From Pseudomonas fluorescens (GTDB taxonomy: Bacteria > Pseudomonadota > Gammaproteobacteria > Pseudomonadales > Pseudomonadaceae), in the NCBI RefSeq assembly GCF_001307155.1, contig NZ_CP012830.1, positions 248,001 through 312,000 of the forward strand: DNA of 64,000 nucleotides, written 5' to 3'. This document shows, piece after piece, positions 1 to 9,871 of this stretch. Below the pieces are notes generated by a model that worked only from the letters and a program-made list of their open reading frames with translations, did not search any database and was not told the DNA's origin. Within the stretch, counting starts at the first letter, position 1; every line of letters starts with the position of its first letter. The translations under genes were made by a program, and so were the position numbers.

Positions 1-2
1 CC

Positions 3-1073
3 GCCATGGCGCGCATCAACCGGCGCAGCGACAGCCAAAGCCTGAAATACAATCACATCCAAGGAGTGCCGGTCCTGCGCGAACAAATCGCCCGGCTGGC
101 CATCGACTCCGGCTGCCGCCTGATCCCGGCCGAGATCATCGTCACCAGCGGTTGCCAGGAAGCCCTGTCAACCGCCATCCGGGCGATTTGCGTGCCGGGC
201 GACATCATTGCCATCGCCTCGCCGAGCTACCACGGGATGATGCAAATCCTCAATGCCACCGGTTTGAAGGCCCTGGAGATTCCCACCGATCCAGTGACCG
301 GCATCAACCTGGAAGCCCTGGAAATGGCCCTCGAACAGTGGCCGATCAAAGCCATCCAGGTGACCGCCAACTGCAACAATCCGCTGGGCTACATCATGCC
401 CGACGACCGCAAGCGCACTCTGATCCGCCTGGCCCAACGCTTCGATGTGCCGATCATTGAAGACGACATCTATGGCGACCTGTCCCATCGTTATCCACGG
501 CCGCGCACGCTGAAGTCCTTTGATGAAGACAACCGCGTGCTGCTCTGCAGTTCATTTTCCAAGACCCTGGCGCCTGGCCTGCGCGTCGGCTGGATTGCAC
601 CAGGGCGCTACCTGCAACAAGCGCTGTACATGAAATACATCGGCTCCGGCACCACCGCGACCCAGCCACAACTAGCCGTCGCCGAATTCATCGCCAAGGG
701 TAACTACCTGCTGCATCTACGACGCATGCGCAAGCAATACAAACGCAACGGCGACCTGATGACCGAATGGGTCAGTCGTTACTTCCCGGCAGGCACCCGC
801 GTCAGCCAGCCGCAGGGCGGCTTTACCTTGTGGGTCGAACTGCCGGAAGATTTCGACACCTATTCCCTCAACCGCCTGCTCGAAGCCCAAGACGTACAAG
901 TCGCCAACGGCAACATCTTTTCGGCGGCCGGCAAATACCGCAACTGCATTCGGCTCAACTTCGCCAACGCACCTAATCGAAAAATCGAAATGGCCGTGAG
1001 CAAGGTCGGCCAGACCATCAGCCAACTGATACACCTGGATTCAGGTTTCGGGCCTCCGGCACCCAACGCTTAG
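3..1073 (+). CDS. MocR/GntR-type PLP aminotransferase domain protein, 5' end outside window
   Basis: This is the C-terminal fold-type I aminotransferase domain of a MocR-like regulator or aminotransferase. The reading frame is open to the first full codon at base 3, so the start and any GntR winged-helix domain lie upstream of the window. Counting from the ATG at base 6, the NNPLG motif is at about 124-128, the cofactor-contacting EDDIYG at about 152-157, and the Schiff-base lysine is K186 in SSFSKTLAPG. It resembles the complete MocR protein at 17417-18856, which shares the SSFSKTL-PG and EDDIYGEL segments. MocR proteins bind DNA through the missing domain and sense PLP or amino-compounds with this one. 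The regulated target cannot be seen here. The ATG at base 6 is an internal methionine, not the start. Confidence 0.85.
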   Translation, partial: AMARINRRSDSQSLKYNHIQGVPVLREQIARLAIDSGCRLIPAEIIVTSGCQEALSTAIRAICVPGDIIAIASPSYHGMMQILNATGLKALEIPTDPVTGINLEALEMALEQWPIKAIQVTANCNNPLGYIMPDDRKRTLIRLAQRFDVPIIEDDIYGDLSHRYPRPRTLKSFDEDNRVLLCSSFSKTLAPGLRVGWIAPGRYLQQALYMKYIGSGTTATQPQLAVAEFIAKGNYLLHLRRMRKQYKRNGDLMTEWVSRYFPAGTRVSQPQGGFTLWVELPEDFDTYSLNRLLEAQDVQVANGNIFSAAGKYRNCIRLNFANAPNRKIEMAVSKVGQTISQLIHLDSGFGPPAPNA

Positions 1074-1437
1074 CGTTAAACAGACCGCATAGCATCGAAG
1101 ACGAGGCGGAATCTCCGACAAAACGGCTTTCGCAGCGGAGAGCGCGGGTCGTTGGGCAGCGAGTTTTTTGGCGGTAATGCAGGGGTGACGATCATCGAAG
1201 AGATCGAACATCTGCGGCATGGGGTCGACGTTTTTGGAGGGTCTGGTCCTTTGTGCCCGCGGGTATCCAGATCGGGTTTGGATGATCTCGAACGCTGGCT
1301 TGTCAGTACGCTCAATAGACTGAGCGAGAGGGTGGGTGGGGGAACAGAAACACACCTTCTACCAAGGTGCCTCTCAAGCTCATTAGGGTCGTTACGAAAA
1401 CTCGCCGAGCGGCGATCAAGCAAGTTTCCTACAGAGC
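1074..1437. other. Convergent gap, no gene recognised
   Basis: These 364 bases lie between the ends of two convergent genes. Short open frames exist on both strands, but none has a ribosome-binding site or a recognisable protein. I see no strong terminator, tRNA or insertion-sequence end. Confidence 0.5.
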
Positions 1438-2121
1438 CTATGGGGAGTGGTACGACCTGCGGGACGAGGGCTGCGCGCCCTTGATGGCAACGACCGGGAC
1501 ACGTAGTTCGGGTTGTGTGATGTCATAGACCTGCAGTTCACACCCTTCCCCCCGATCTACGAAGACAAACTCCGCCAGATAGACCTTTTGCTTCTCGGGA
1601 ATAAAGGTACTAGTGATCGGCCCACAGGCGTAATACGACGAGACGGTCGGATTGGCGGTTACCTTTTTCTCAAACTTGTTCTTCGACGGGTTGAATACAT
1701 AGTCTTCGTTGTAAAGCGTCCGATAACCCGGTGCCGGAACGTGACTACTAATCGTCGATGACCCGCCCACCTGCAAAATCTGGCCGGGATCGGCCTGTAT
1801 TTCCAGCTGGGGGAAATGCTTGGAGACCGCGCTGCTGAGACGACTGAACCAGCCGCCGACTTTATTGCGAAACGGTTTGACTACTGTCCCCAGATGATCG
1901 GGACGTGTATCCGGGTCGTTACCTCGGACCACTTCAAAATCTACTGGGTTGGCCGTATCGCCTGATGCCTGCATGATCACTTTGGCATGTTGATCATCTA
2001 CGGTGACCTTCTTCTGCTCCAGCATGATGCCATCTGTCCAGAGTGTCGGCGCAGAGCTACGAAAGTCGGAACCGCAGCCGCACAACCCCAAAAATAGAAC
2101 CGTCGTGACAACTGTCTTCAC
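1438..2121 (-). CDS. Predicted lipoprotein of unknown function
   Basis: I chose the GTG at 2121 as start: it has AGGGA eight bases upstream and is followed at once by a lipoprotein signal peptide (VKTVV..LFLGLCGCGS), with Cys16 the likely lipidated residue. An open frame continues upstream to 2247, but that extension has no ribosome site and would bury the signal. The mature protein of about 210 residues has no enzyme motif I know and contains a few spaced cysteines near the C-terminus (YYACGP, GEGCELQVYD). It is probably anchored to a membrane on the periplasmic side. It shows no clear similarity to the three lipoproteins at 27.4-32.1 kb. Function unknown. Confidence 0.7.
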   Translation of the reverse strand: MKTVVTTVLFLGLCGCGSDFRSSAPTLWTDGIMLEQKKVTVDDQHAKVIMQASGDTANPVDFEVVRGNDPDTRPDHLGTVVKPFRNKVGGWFSRLSSAVSKHFPQLEIQADPGQILQVGGSSTISSHVPAPGYRTLYNEDYVFNPSKNKFEKKVTANPTVSSYYACGPITSTFIPEKQKVYLAEFVFVDRGEGCELQVYDITQPELRVPVVAIKGAQPSSRRSYHSP

Positions 2122-2353
2122 TGCGCTTCCCTGCGTTGAACTGCCGATGAGCTTCCAGGTAAGTAGCTCTTCCTGAAAGCAATAACAAAACGCCACTATT
2201 GCGCAGAACCATAACCAAAGGGAACCGCTGAAGCACGGGAATTTCACCCTCGTTTATTGGAAACTCCAAAGCCTTCTCGTCAGAGCCTGCTTTTTACGCA
2301 CCGAAATAGAGCGCCAGTCCCATAGCGGTCCCATATCGCCCTTTTTCAGACGC

Positions 2354-2401
2354 CAAAAACCACAAACCCCCGACTTTCTCTAGGAAAATCAGGGGTTTGT
2401 G
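2354..2401 (-). terminator. Terminator of tRNA-Ser
   Basis: A 10-bp stem (CACAAACCCC / GGGGTTTGTG) is extended inward by further pairs around a CTCTAGG loop. On the minus strand it is followed by a GTTTTT run. It lies 12 bases downstream of the 3' end of the tRNA gene, as expected for a monocistronic tRNA transcript. Confidence 0.8.
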
Positions 2402-2412
2402 TTTGCAGAATG

Positions 2413-2502
2413 TGGCGGTGAAGGAGAGATTCGAACTCTCGATACAATTTCTTGTATACACACTTTCCAGGCGTGCTCCTTAAGCCACTCGGACACTTCA
2501 CC
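2413..2502 (-). tRNA. tRNA-Ser (anticodon GGA)
   Basis: The minus strand reads as a 90-nt class II tRNA. The acceptor arms GGTGAAG (5') and CTTCACC (3') pair, followed by discriminator G and an encoded CCA. The D-arm has the tRNA-Ser style GTCCGAGTGG. The anticodon loop CTGGAAA has GGA at 2466-2468, there is a long variable arm (GTATACAAG...TTGTAT), and the T-arm has GTTCGAATC. It decodes UCC/UCU serine codons. A promoter at 2541-2569 and a terminator at 2354-2401 make it a self-contained unit. Confidence 0.97.
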
Positions 2503-2540
2503 GTATCTCTTCAAACATGTTCTGTCTGTCGAGGCGCGCT

Positions 2541-2569
2541 AATGTAGTCGAAAGCTTTTCCGATGGCAA
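2541..2569 (-). promoter_or_regulatory. Sigma-70 promoter of tRNA-Ser
   Basis: On the minus strand TTGCCA (2569-2564), a 17-base spacer and TACATT (2546-2541) form a good sigma-70 promoter. Transcription would start about 30 bases before the mature tRNA, leaving a short 5' leader for RNase P. Confidence 0.75.
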
Positions 2570-2810
2570 ATATTTTTTTCAGAATTTTCATGCGGTTAAG
2601 CGATTTACGAGTTCGGGCGGGTTTGGAGGCATGGCAAACCTGCCAATCTTCGGCCGGGTGAATGTTTCTATATAGAGGGCAATGCGCGGTACGTATGGCC
2701 GGCTACGCTGGGCGGGCGTGAATTGGCTGACTGGCCGGTCAGTCATGGCGCTTTACCTGGCCTACGACGGTGGGTAACGTCTGCCCCACTTCAATACAAG
2801 GAATAGCGTC
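2570..2810 (+). promoter_or_regulatory. Upstream region of the crotonase gene, with a near-palindrome at 2727-2742
   Basis: The stretch between the tRNA promoter and the crotonase gene contains no open frame I trust. At 2727-2742 the bases CTGACTGGCCGGTCAG are symmetrical except for one mismatched pair, and a further GTCA follows. It lies about 70 bases before the start codon and could be a repressor operator, but no regulator gene adjoins it. Confidence 0.35.
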
Positions 2811-3500
2811 ATGAGTGAGTTGATTTCCTACCACCTCGAAGACGGTATCGCGACCCTGACCTTGAGCAATGGCAAGGTCAATGCCATCTCACCGGACGTG
2901 ATTGCCGCGTTTAATGCTGCGCTGGATCAGGCGGTGACGGATCGCGCGGTGGTGATCATCACCGGTCAGCCAGGCATTCTGTCGGGCGGTTATGACTTGA
3001 AGGTGATGACGGCCGGCCCTAAAGAAGCCGTGAGCCTGGTGACTGCCGGTTCGACCCTCGCCCGTCGTCTGTTGTCGCACCCCTTCCCGGTGATCGTCGC
3101 GTGCCCAGGGCATGCGGTAGCCAAGGGCGCATTCATTCTGTTGTCGGCCGATTACCGGATTGGTGTCGACGGCCCGTTCAGCATTGGCCTGAACGAAGTG
3201 CAGATTGGCATGACCATGCACCACGCCGGCATCGAGCTGGCCCGTGATCGTCTGCGCAAGTCGGCGTTCCACCGCTCGGTGATCAACGCCGAGATGTTCG
3301 ATCCGCAGGGCGCTGTGGATGCTGGCTTCCTCGACAAGGTCGTTTCTGCCGAAGAACTGCAAGGTGCAGCACTGGCCATGGCGCGTCAGTTGAAAAAGAT
3401 CAACATGACCGCGCACAAGAACACCAAGCTCAAAGTACGCAAGGCCCTGCTGGAGACCCTGGACAACGCGATCATCCAGGATCAGGAACACTTGGTTTAA
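2811..3500 (+). CDS. Crotonase-family enoyl-CoA hydratase/isomerase-like protein
   Basis: This 229-residue protein is a single crotonase domain acting on a CoA thioester in the cytoplasm. The oxyanion-hole segments are ILSGGYDLK (about 56-64) and GHAVAKGAF (about 100-108). The glutamate matching the second catalytic Glu of enoyl-CoA hydratase is E129 in GLNEVQIGM. The first catalytic Glu is absent: VAKGAFILL stands where hydratases have GGG-E. With only one acid/base left, an isomerase or thioesterase-like reaction fits better than hydration. The family gives the fold but not the substrate. The ATG follows AAGGAA at good spacing. The gene stands alone between a tRNA and plsC, with its own terminator. 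Length is slightly below the usual 255-260 residues. Confidence 0.85.
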   Translation: MSELISYHLEDGIATLTLSNGKVNAISPDVIAAFNAALDQAVTDRAVVIITGQPGILSGGYDLKVMTAGPKEAVSLVTAGSTLARRLLSHPFPVIVACPGHAVAKGAFILLSADYRIGVDGPFSIGLNEVQIGMTMHHAGIELARDRLRKSAFHRSVINAEMFDPQGAVDAGFLDKVVSAEELQGAALAMARQLKKINMTAHKNTKLKVRKALLETLDNAIIQDQEHLV

Positions 3501-3520
3501 TCCCGAAAGCGCTACAACGA

Positions 3521-3549
3521 AAAGCCCGACCGCCGAGTCGGGCTTTTTC
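3521..3549 (+). terminator. Rho-independent terminator after crotonase gene
   Basis: AAAGCCCGAC pairs with GTCGGGCTTT around a short loop, and TTTTTCTT follows. The stem starts 21 bases after the stop codon. Confidence 0.9.
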
Positions 3550-3714
3550 TTGGCTGATCTGTTTACAGTCCTTCAGCCGCTCTACTCCGCATCTGACGCT
3601 ATCAGTCTGAAACATGCGCTTAAACATCGCCTATCTCCTACCTCTATAGCAGCAATTGCCGAAAACAGTGCACATCCGTACACTGCGCCACCTTTTGTCC
3701 CGGCGGGCCTGTAG

Positions 3715-4437
3715 ATGCTGTATCTGTTTCGCATGTTATTGATGGGTCTGCATTTTGCTGTAGCGGGTGTGCTCGGTGTGGTGCTTGGCCTGTGCCGACC
3801 GTTCAATCCGGATAACAGCCGTTTGTGCGCGCGTCTTTATGCCTGGCCAGCGATGTGTATTTTGCGTTTGCGGGTAAAGGCCGACGTCGATGGGCTGAAG
3901 AACAAGACGCAAAGCTGCGTGGTAATCGCCAACCATCAGTCCAACTACGATCTGTTTGTGCTGGGTAATGTGGTGCCGCACCGCACCGTGTGCATCGGCA
4001 AGAAAAGCCTGAAGTGGGTGCCGTTGTTCGGGCAGTTGTTCTGGTTGGCCGGTAATGTGCTGATCGACCGTGGCAATGCGCACAAGGCTCGGCAGTCGAT
4101 GCTCACGACCACCAACACCTTGCAGCACAAGGACACCTCGATCTGGGTGTTCCCGGAAGGCACGCGCAACCTGGGTGAAGAATTGCTGCCATTCAAGAAA
4201 GGCGCGTTCCAGATGGCCATCGCTGCCGGGGTGCCAATCGTGCCGGTGTGCGTCAGCAGCTACATCAATCATATGCGCCTGAACCGCTGGCGCAGTGGCA
4301 AGATCCTGATCCGCTCGTTGCCGGCGATTCCTACTGCCGGCTTGAGCATGGACGACATGCCGATGCTGATCGCCCAGTGCCGTGAACAGATGCGCGAGTG
4401 CATTGAATCGATGGATCGACAGCTGCAAGCAGCCTGA
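3715..4437 (+). CDS. plsC: 1-acyl-sn-glycerol-3-phosphate acyltransferase
   Basis: PlsC transfers an acyl group from acyl-ACP or acyl-CoA to position 2 of lysophosphatidic acid, making phosphatidic acid at the inner membrane. The acyltransferase signature H-X4-D is in NHQSNYD (H74, D79), and the second motif FPEGTR is at 146-151. The N-terminus (MLYLFRMLLMGLHFAVAGV) is a membrane segment that matches the start of E. coli PlsC, which supports this ATG although its ribosome site is weak. The 240-residue length is normal. The gene is monocistronic between terminators. Many pseudomonads carry several PlsC paralogues, so this copy may not be the only one. Confidence 0.92.
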   Translation: MLYLFRMLLMGLHFAVAGVLGVVLGLCRPFNPDNSRLCARLYAWPAMCILRLRVKADVDGLKNKTQSCVVIANHQSNYDLFVLGNVVPHRTVCIGKKSLKWVPLFGQLFWLAGNVLIDRGNAHKARQSMLTTTNTLQHKDTSIWVFPEGTRNLGEELLPFKKGAFQMAIAAGVPIVPVCVSSYINHMRLNRWRSGKILIRSLPAIPTAGLSMDDMPMLIAQCREQMRECIESMDRQLQAA

Positions 4438-4439
4438 AT

Positions 4440-4467
4440 GAAGCCCGCCTCGTGCGGGCTTCTTTTT
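4440..4467 (+). terminator. Terminator after plsC
   Basis: AAGCCCGC and GCGGGCTT form the stem around CTCGT, and TCTTTTT follows. It begins just after the plsC stop codon. Confidence 0.9.
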
Positions 4468-4520
4468 GCCGGCGAACTTCGCTGATTTTGCTGACTCTCA
4501 AGCTTAAGAGCAGGATAATC

Positions 4521-4550
4521 TGGTCATTGCCTGTCATTGCCTGTCATTGC
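4521..4550. repeat. Three tandem copies of a 10-base unit upstream of the CorA-like gene
   Basis: The unit CTGTCATTGC occurs three times in direct tandem (the first copy begins TG instead of CT), 30-60 bases before the CorA-like start codon. It may be replication slippage or a spaced binding site. No known motif matches. Confidence 0.7.
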
Positions 4551-4579
4551 CATTTGCCAAGAAGAAGTGAATAAGAATT

Positions 4580-5551
4580 ATGGGTAGAGTCGTTGCGGCT
4601 GCGGTCTACAGTGCCGGTAAGAGAGTCACCGATATCACCCTTGATGAGGGCGCCGCCTGGGCTGCAAAACCAGGCCACTTTGTATGGATCGGCCTCGAAG
4701 AGCCGAACGCCCAGGAGCTGGCCAACCTGCAACGCCAGTTCGGCCTGCACGAACTGGCGATTGAAGACGCCCTGGATAAACACAGCCGATCGAAGCTGGA
4801 AACCTTTGGCGATGCGCTGTTTATCGTCACGTACTCGCCGGTGCGCCATGAGGGCAAACTGGAGTTCATCGAAACCCACATCTTTGCCGGCAAGGGTTAC
4901 ATCATCACCTGCCGTAACGGTCACTCGGCGTCCTACGCGCATGTGCGCCAACGCTGTGAGGCGCGTCCGCTGTTGCTTGAGCACGGCGAAGATTTCGTGC
5001 TCTACGCCCTGCTCGATTTCGTCATCGCAAACTATCAGCCAGTGGGCGAAGCGATCCATAGCGAGATCGATGAGCTGGAGCGCAACGTGCTGTGCAGCAC
5101 GCTCAACGAAAAGGACATTCAGAACCTTCATGGTTTGCGACGCGACGTGTTGCGCCTGCGCCGTTATGCGGCGCCGATGGTGGAGATCAGCGAAGAGCTG
5201 CAGAAACTGAACTTCCCGTTCATCGACAAGAACATGCGCCCGTACTTTCGTGATGTGCAGATCCACGTCACGCGACAGATGGAAGACCTGACGACGTTAC
5301 GTGATATTGCCAGCCAGACCATCGAGATTGGCGTATTGCTGGAAGCGGCCCGTCAAAGCGTGGTGCAGCGCAAGTTTGCGGCCTGGGCGGCGATTCTGGC
5401 GTTCCCGACGGCGGTGGCCGGGATCTACGGGATGAACTTTCAGAACATGCCGGAGCTGAGCTGGCACTACGGCTATTTTGTGGTGATGGGGTTTATGACC
5501 GTGGGATGTTTCGCGTTGTGGGCGAGCTTCAAGCGGTCGGGGTGGTTATAA
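4580..5551 (+). CDS. CorA-family divalent metal ion transporter
   Basis: CorA proteins are homopentameric inner-membrane channels for Mg2+ and sometimes Co2+, Ni2+ or Zn2+. This 323-residue protein has the expected large cytoplasmic N-terminal domain, a long helical stalk (about 180-260) and two C-terminal membrane helices (about 267-283 and 298-315). The signature Y-G-M-N (283-286) lies at the end of the first helix. The loop after it is NFQNMPEL; classic CorA has MPEL at this place, so the periplasmic entrance is conserved. The C-terminus is basic (FKRSGWL), as in the family. Metal preference cannot be read from sequence. The ATG is followed by a plausible CorA N-terminus; AAGAAG is the only candidate ribosome site. 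It is followed by a REP pair, not by another gene on the same strand. Confidence 0.9.
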   Translation: MGRVVAAAVYSAGKRVTDITLDEGAAWAAKPGHFVWIGLEEPNAQELANLQRQFGLHELAIEDALDKHSRSKLETFGDALFIVTYSPVRHEGKLEFIETHIFAGKGYIITCRNGHSASYAHVRQRCEARPLLLEHGEDFVLYALLDFVIANYQPVGEAIHSEIDELERNVLCSTLNEKDIQNLHGLRRDVLRLRRYAAPMVEISEELQKLNFPFIDKNMRPYFRDVQIHVTRQMEDLTTLRDIASQTIEIGVLLEAARQSVVQRKFAAWAAILAFPTAVAGIYGMNFQNMPELSWHYGYFVVMGFMTVGCFALWASFKRSGWL

Positions 5552-5583
5552 CGGCAGGATGCATGGCGAGCGCTTCGCGCTCG

Positions 5584-5648
5584 ATCGCGGGCAAGCCACG
5601 CTCCCACAGGTACACCTAAATCCTGTGGGAGTGTGGCTTGCCCGCGAT
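5584..5648. repeat. REP pair (BIME), GTGGGAG type
   Basis: Two inverted copies of a Pseudomonas REP (ATCGCGGGCAAGCCACGCTC at 5584-5603 and its reverse complement ending at 5648) extend through CCCACAGG and CCTGTGGG. They leave a loop of about 10 bases. The element lies between the convergent ends of the CorA-like and amidotransferase genes and could fold as a transcript-end hairpin. Confidence 0.9.
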
Positions 5649-5659
5649 GCTTTCAGGAT

Positions 5660-6388
5660 TTAAACCGATTTGGTTTCGGGTTTGTGGGCCACAAACCGCA
5701 TCATCCATTCGGCAACGGTGGTGCCGTGGTGCTCATTTGCCAGGCTTTCAATGCCTTTTTGATAGACCTGTTCGCCAAGGTGTTGCTGGCGAATTTCCAG
5801 CAACGCCCGCGAGTAATCGTGAATGAACTCCGGGTGGCCCTGGAAGCACAGCACCTGGTCATTGATGTGATACGCGGCGTACGGGCAAAAATCGCTGGAA
5901 GCGATCACCGTGGCGTTTTCCGGTAGCGCGGTGACCTGATCCTGGTGACTGATCAGCAGGGTCAGTTCTTCCTTCACCGGGCTCATCCACGGCGCTTTGG
6001 CGGCCAGTTTGTACTTGTGGGTGCCGACCCCCCAACCCTGGGTCGCACGCTCGCTTTTGCCACCCAGCAGCAGCGCCAGCAATTGATGGCCGAAGCACAC
6101 GCCCAGCAGCTTGTCGCCGCGCTGATAGCGCGACAACAGGTAAGTCTTGAGAGTTTGAATCCACGGGTCGGTGCCGAACGAGTCAGCCTTGCTGCCGGTC
6201 ACCAGGTAGGCATCGAAACTCAGGTCATCGCTTGGGTATTCGCCCTGCATGACGTTGTAGACAGTGAATTCGGCAGCGATGGGTTGCTGCGAAAACAGAC
6301 GCTGGAACATCTGCCCGTAACCCTGATATTGATCGACCAACTCTGGACGCAGGATGTCGGTTTCCAGAATGCAGATGCGTAACGACAT
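5660..6388 (-). CDS. Class I glutamine amidotransferase-like protein
   Basis: The 242-residue protein is a free-standing class I glutaminase domain. The nucleophile is C98 in LLGVCFGHQ, and the His-Glu of the triad are H185 and E187 in FQGHPEF. Such stand-alone proteins are often annotated simply as amidotransferase. They may hydrolyse gamma-glutamyl amides or supply ammonia to a partner. No synthase partner is adjacent, since the next gene upstream on this strand is a beta-oxidation gene. It starts at the ATG at 6388. It lies 107 bases from the fadB-like gene on the same strand, so co-transcription is possible but not shown. The substrate is unknown. Confidence 0.85.
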   Translation of the reverse strand: MSLRICILETDILRPELVDQYQGYGQMFQRLFSQQPIAAEFTVYNVMQGEYPSDDLSFDAYLVTGSKADSFGTDPWIQTLKTYLLSRYQRGDKLLGVCFGHQLLALLLGGKSERATQGWGVGTHKYKLAAKAPWMSPVKEELTLLISHQDQVTALPENATVIASSDFCPYAAYHINDQVLCFQGHPEFIHDYSRALLEIRQQHLGEQVYQKGIESLANEHHGTTVAEWMMRFVAHKPETKSV

Positions 6389-6495
6389 AAAAAATACCTG
6401 ACACGATAGAGGCGATAGTGCACACCCAGAGCCTGCCTTGAAACGCGGGGTCAGGCAAGCCCGGTGCGCACCGCCAATCCGTCAGAGCGACTCCC

Positions 6496-8640
6496 TCAGA
6501 ACAACGCGCCCTTCGCGGCTTTTTCCAGCAACAAAGCCGGCGGTGTGAACCGTTCGCCGTACTGCTCGGCCAGGTATTGGGCACGGGCGACAAAATCCTT
6601 CACGCCGTATTGGTTGATGAACTGCAACGCCCCGCCCGTCCAGGCGGCGAAACCAATGCCGAAAATCGAACCGATGTTGGCATCGGCCGTCGACAGCAGC
6701 ACGCCCTCCTCTACACAGCGCACGGTTTCGATGGCTTGCACAAACAGCAAGCGATCACGTACATCCTGTGGCGATATCTGTCCGTCAGCTTTCTCGAAAC
6801 GCGTTTTCAGCTCTGGCCACAAATGTTTCTGTCCACCGGCCGGGTATTCATAGAAACCGCCACCCGCGGCTTTACCGGGACGCTGGCATTCGTTGAGCAG
6901 CAGATCGATCACCGCAAACGCCGGGTGCGCGGGCAGCGGTTTGCCTTCGGCTTGCAGGTCCTTGGCGGCTTGCTGACGGATATGGCTCATCAGGCTCAGG
7001 GAAACTTCGTCGGAGATCGCCAGCGGACCTATCGGCATTCCAGCCTTTCGCGCCTCGGTTTCGATCATCGGCGCCGAGATGCCTTCACCGAGCATGGCGA
7101 TACCTTCATTGGTAAACGTGCCGAACACTCGCGAGGTGAAGAAGCCACGGCTGTCGTTGACCACGATTGGGGTTTTCTTGATTTGCAGGACGAAATCAAA
7201 ACCACGGGCCAGGGTTTCATCGCTGGTATTGACACCTTTGATGATTTCCACCAGCGGCATTTTGTCGACCGGGCTGAAGAAGTGCAGGCCGATGAATTTC
7301 GACTGATCCGGCACGGCGGTCGCCAGACCACTGATTGGCAAGGTCGAGGTATTGGAAGCAATGACCGCATCTGCCCCGACGACTTTTTGTGCGGCGGACG
7401 AGACCCTGGCTTTCAGCTCGCGGTCTTCGAACACGGCTTCGATGATCAGATCACAGCCCGCCAGATCGGCGCCCTGCTCGCTGGTCTTGATCCGCGCCAG
7501 GGTGGCGTCACGCTGCGCTGCGCTTAGCTGGCCACGGGCGACTTTTTTGTCCAGCAGTGCTGCCGAATGAGCCTTGCCTTTCTCGGCTGCCGCCAGGTTG
7601 ATGTCCTTGAGCACCACGTCGATACCGGCCACGGCACTGACGTAGGCAATCCCGGCGCCCATCATGCCCGCGCCGAGCACTCCGAGTTTTTTCGTCGCGT
7701 GCGGCGCAAAACCCGCAGGACGCGAGCCGCCAGCGTTGATCTCGTTGAGCTGGAACCAGAAGGTGCCGATCATGTTCTTCGCCACCTGGCCGGTGGTCAG
7801 CTCGGTGAAGTAGCGGGTTTCGATCAACTGCGCCGTGTCGAAATCGACCTGAGCGCCCTCAACCGCAGCGCAGAGGATCTTCTCCGGCGCCGGCAGGCAA
7901 CCCTGGGTTTTGCTGCGCAAAATCGACGGCGCGATGGCCAGCATCTGCGCGACTTTCGGGCTCGACGGTGTGCCGCCGGGAATCTGGTAACCGCTCATAT
8001 CCCAAGGCTGCTTGACCGTCGGGTTGGTAGCAATCCAGGCGCGTGCCTTGGCCAGCAGTTCATCTCGATCCGCCGCCAGCTCATCAACCAAACCCGCTTG
8101 CAGGGCTTGTTGCGACCGGACTTTCTTGCCTTCGAGCAGATACGGCAGCGCCTTCTCCAGCCCCAGCAGGCGCACCATGCGCACCACCCCACCGCCGCCC
8201 GGCAACAGCCCCAACGTGACTTCCGGCAAACCGATCTGCACCGACGGATTGTCCAGTGCAACGCGGTGATGGCAGGCCAGACAGATTTCCCAACCGCCAC
8301 CCAGCGCCGCGCCATTGATTGCCGCGACCACCGGTTTGCCGAGCGTTTCCAGTGTCCGCAGCTGAGCCTTGAGCAGCAGCACCATGTCGTAGAAGGCTTT
8401 GGCTTGAGACTTGCCGACCTTGATCAGCTCGTTGAGATCGCCACCGGCAAAGAAGGTTTTTTTTGCGGAGGTGATGATCACTCCGGTAATCGAGTCCTTG
8501 TCGGCCACCAGCCGCGCAACGCAATCAGCCATCGCCTCGCGGTACACCGCGTTCATGGTATTGGCGCTCTGGCCCGGCATGTCGATGGTCAGGACGACAA
8601 TCTGGTCCTGACCTTTTTCGTAACGAATGGCATCAGTCAT
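6496..8640 (-). CDS. FadB/FadJ-like 3-hydroxyacyl-CoA dehydrogenase / enoyl-CoA hydratase
   Basis: This 714-residue multifunctional beta-oxidation subunit hydrates trans-2-enoyl-CoA and oxidises L-3-hydroxyacyl-CoA with NAD+. The crotonase domain comes first, with AALGGGWEIC (E118) and GLPEV (E140) giving both catalytic glutamates. The NAD-binding fold starts with GAGMMG (323-328), and the dehydrogenase histidine is H453 in GLHFFSP. The C-terminal 3HCDH repeats follow. The ATG at 8640 has AGGAAG upstream. The frame extends a further 39 codons, but those overlap the thiolase gene and read as shadow sequence. The thiolase stop lies 25 bases upstream, so the two genes form an alpha/beta operon in the order thiolase then fadB-like, opposite to the usual fadBA order. 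It is probably the second set of the genome rather than the main FadBA5. Confidence 0.93.
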   Translation of the reverse strand: MTDAIRYEKGQDQIVVLTIDMPGQSANTMNAVYREAMADCVARLVADKDSITGVIITSAKKTFFAGGDLNELIKVGKSQAKAFYDMVLLLKAQLRTLETLGKPVVAAINGAALGGGWEICLACHHRVALDNPSVQIGLPEVTLGLLPGGGGVVRMVRLLGLEKALPYLLEGKKVRSQQALQAGLVDELAADRDELLAKARAWIATNPTVKQPWDMSGYQIPGGTPSSPKVAQMLAIAPSILRSKTQGCLPAPEKILCAAVEGAQVDFDTAQLIETRYFTELTTGQVAKNMIGTFWFQLNEINAGGSRPAGFAPHATKKLGVLGAGMMGAGIAYVSAVAGIDVVLKDINLAAAEKGKAHSAALLDKKVARGQLSAAQRDATLARIKTSEQGADLAGCDLIIEAVFEDRELKARVSSAAQKVVGADAVIASNTSTLPISGLATAVPDQSKFIGLHFFSPVDKMPLVEIIKGVNTSDETLARGFDFVLQIKKTPIVVNDSRGFFTSRVFGTFTNEGIAMLGEGISAPMIETEARKAGMPIGPLAISDEVSLSLMSHIRQQAAKDLQAEGKPLPAHPAFAVIDLLLNECQRPGKAAGGGFYEYPAGGQKHLWPELKTRFEKADGQISPQDVRDRLLFVQAIETVRCVEEGVLLSTADANIGSIFGIGFAAWTGGALQFINQYGVKDFVARAQYLAEQYGERFTPPALLLEKAAKGALF

Positions 8641-8665
8641 AAAGGTGCTTCCTTGAAGTCGGGGC

Positions 8666-9871
<1,206 letters not shown>

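Noticed and set aside
1074..1437. Possible transposon remnant in the convergent gap
   Set aside because: No inverted ends, no target duplication and no transposase fragment could be recognised.
2248..2353. Small open frame starting near 2269 upstream of the lipoprotein
   Set aside because: Lacks a ribosome site, and its translation is not protein-like.
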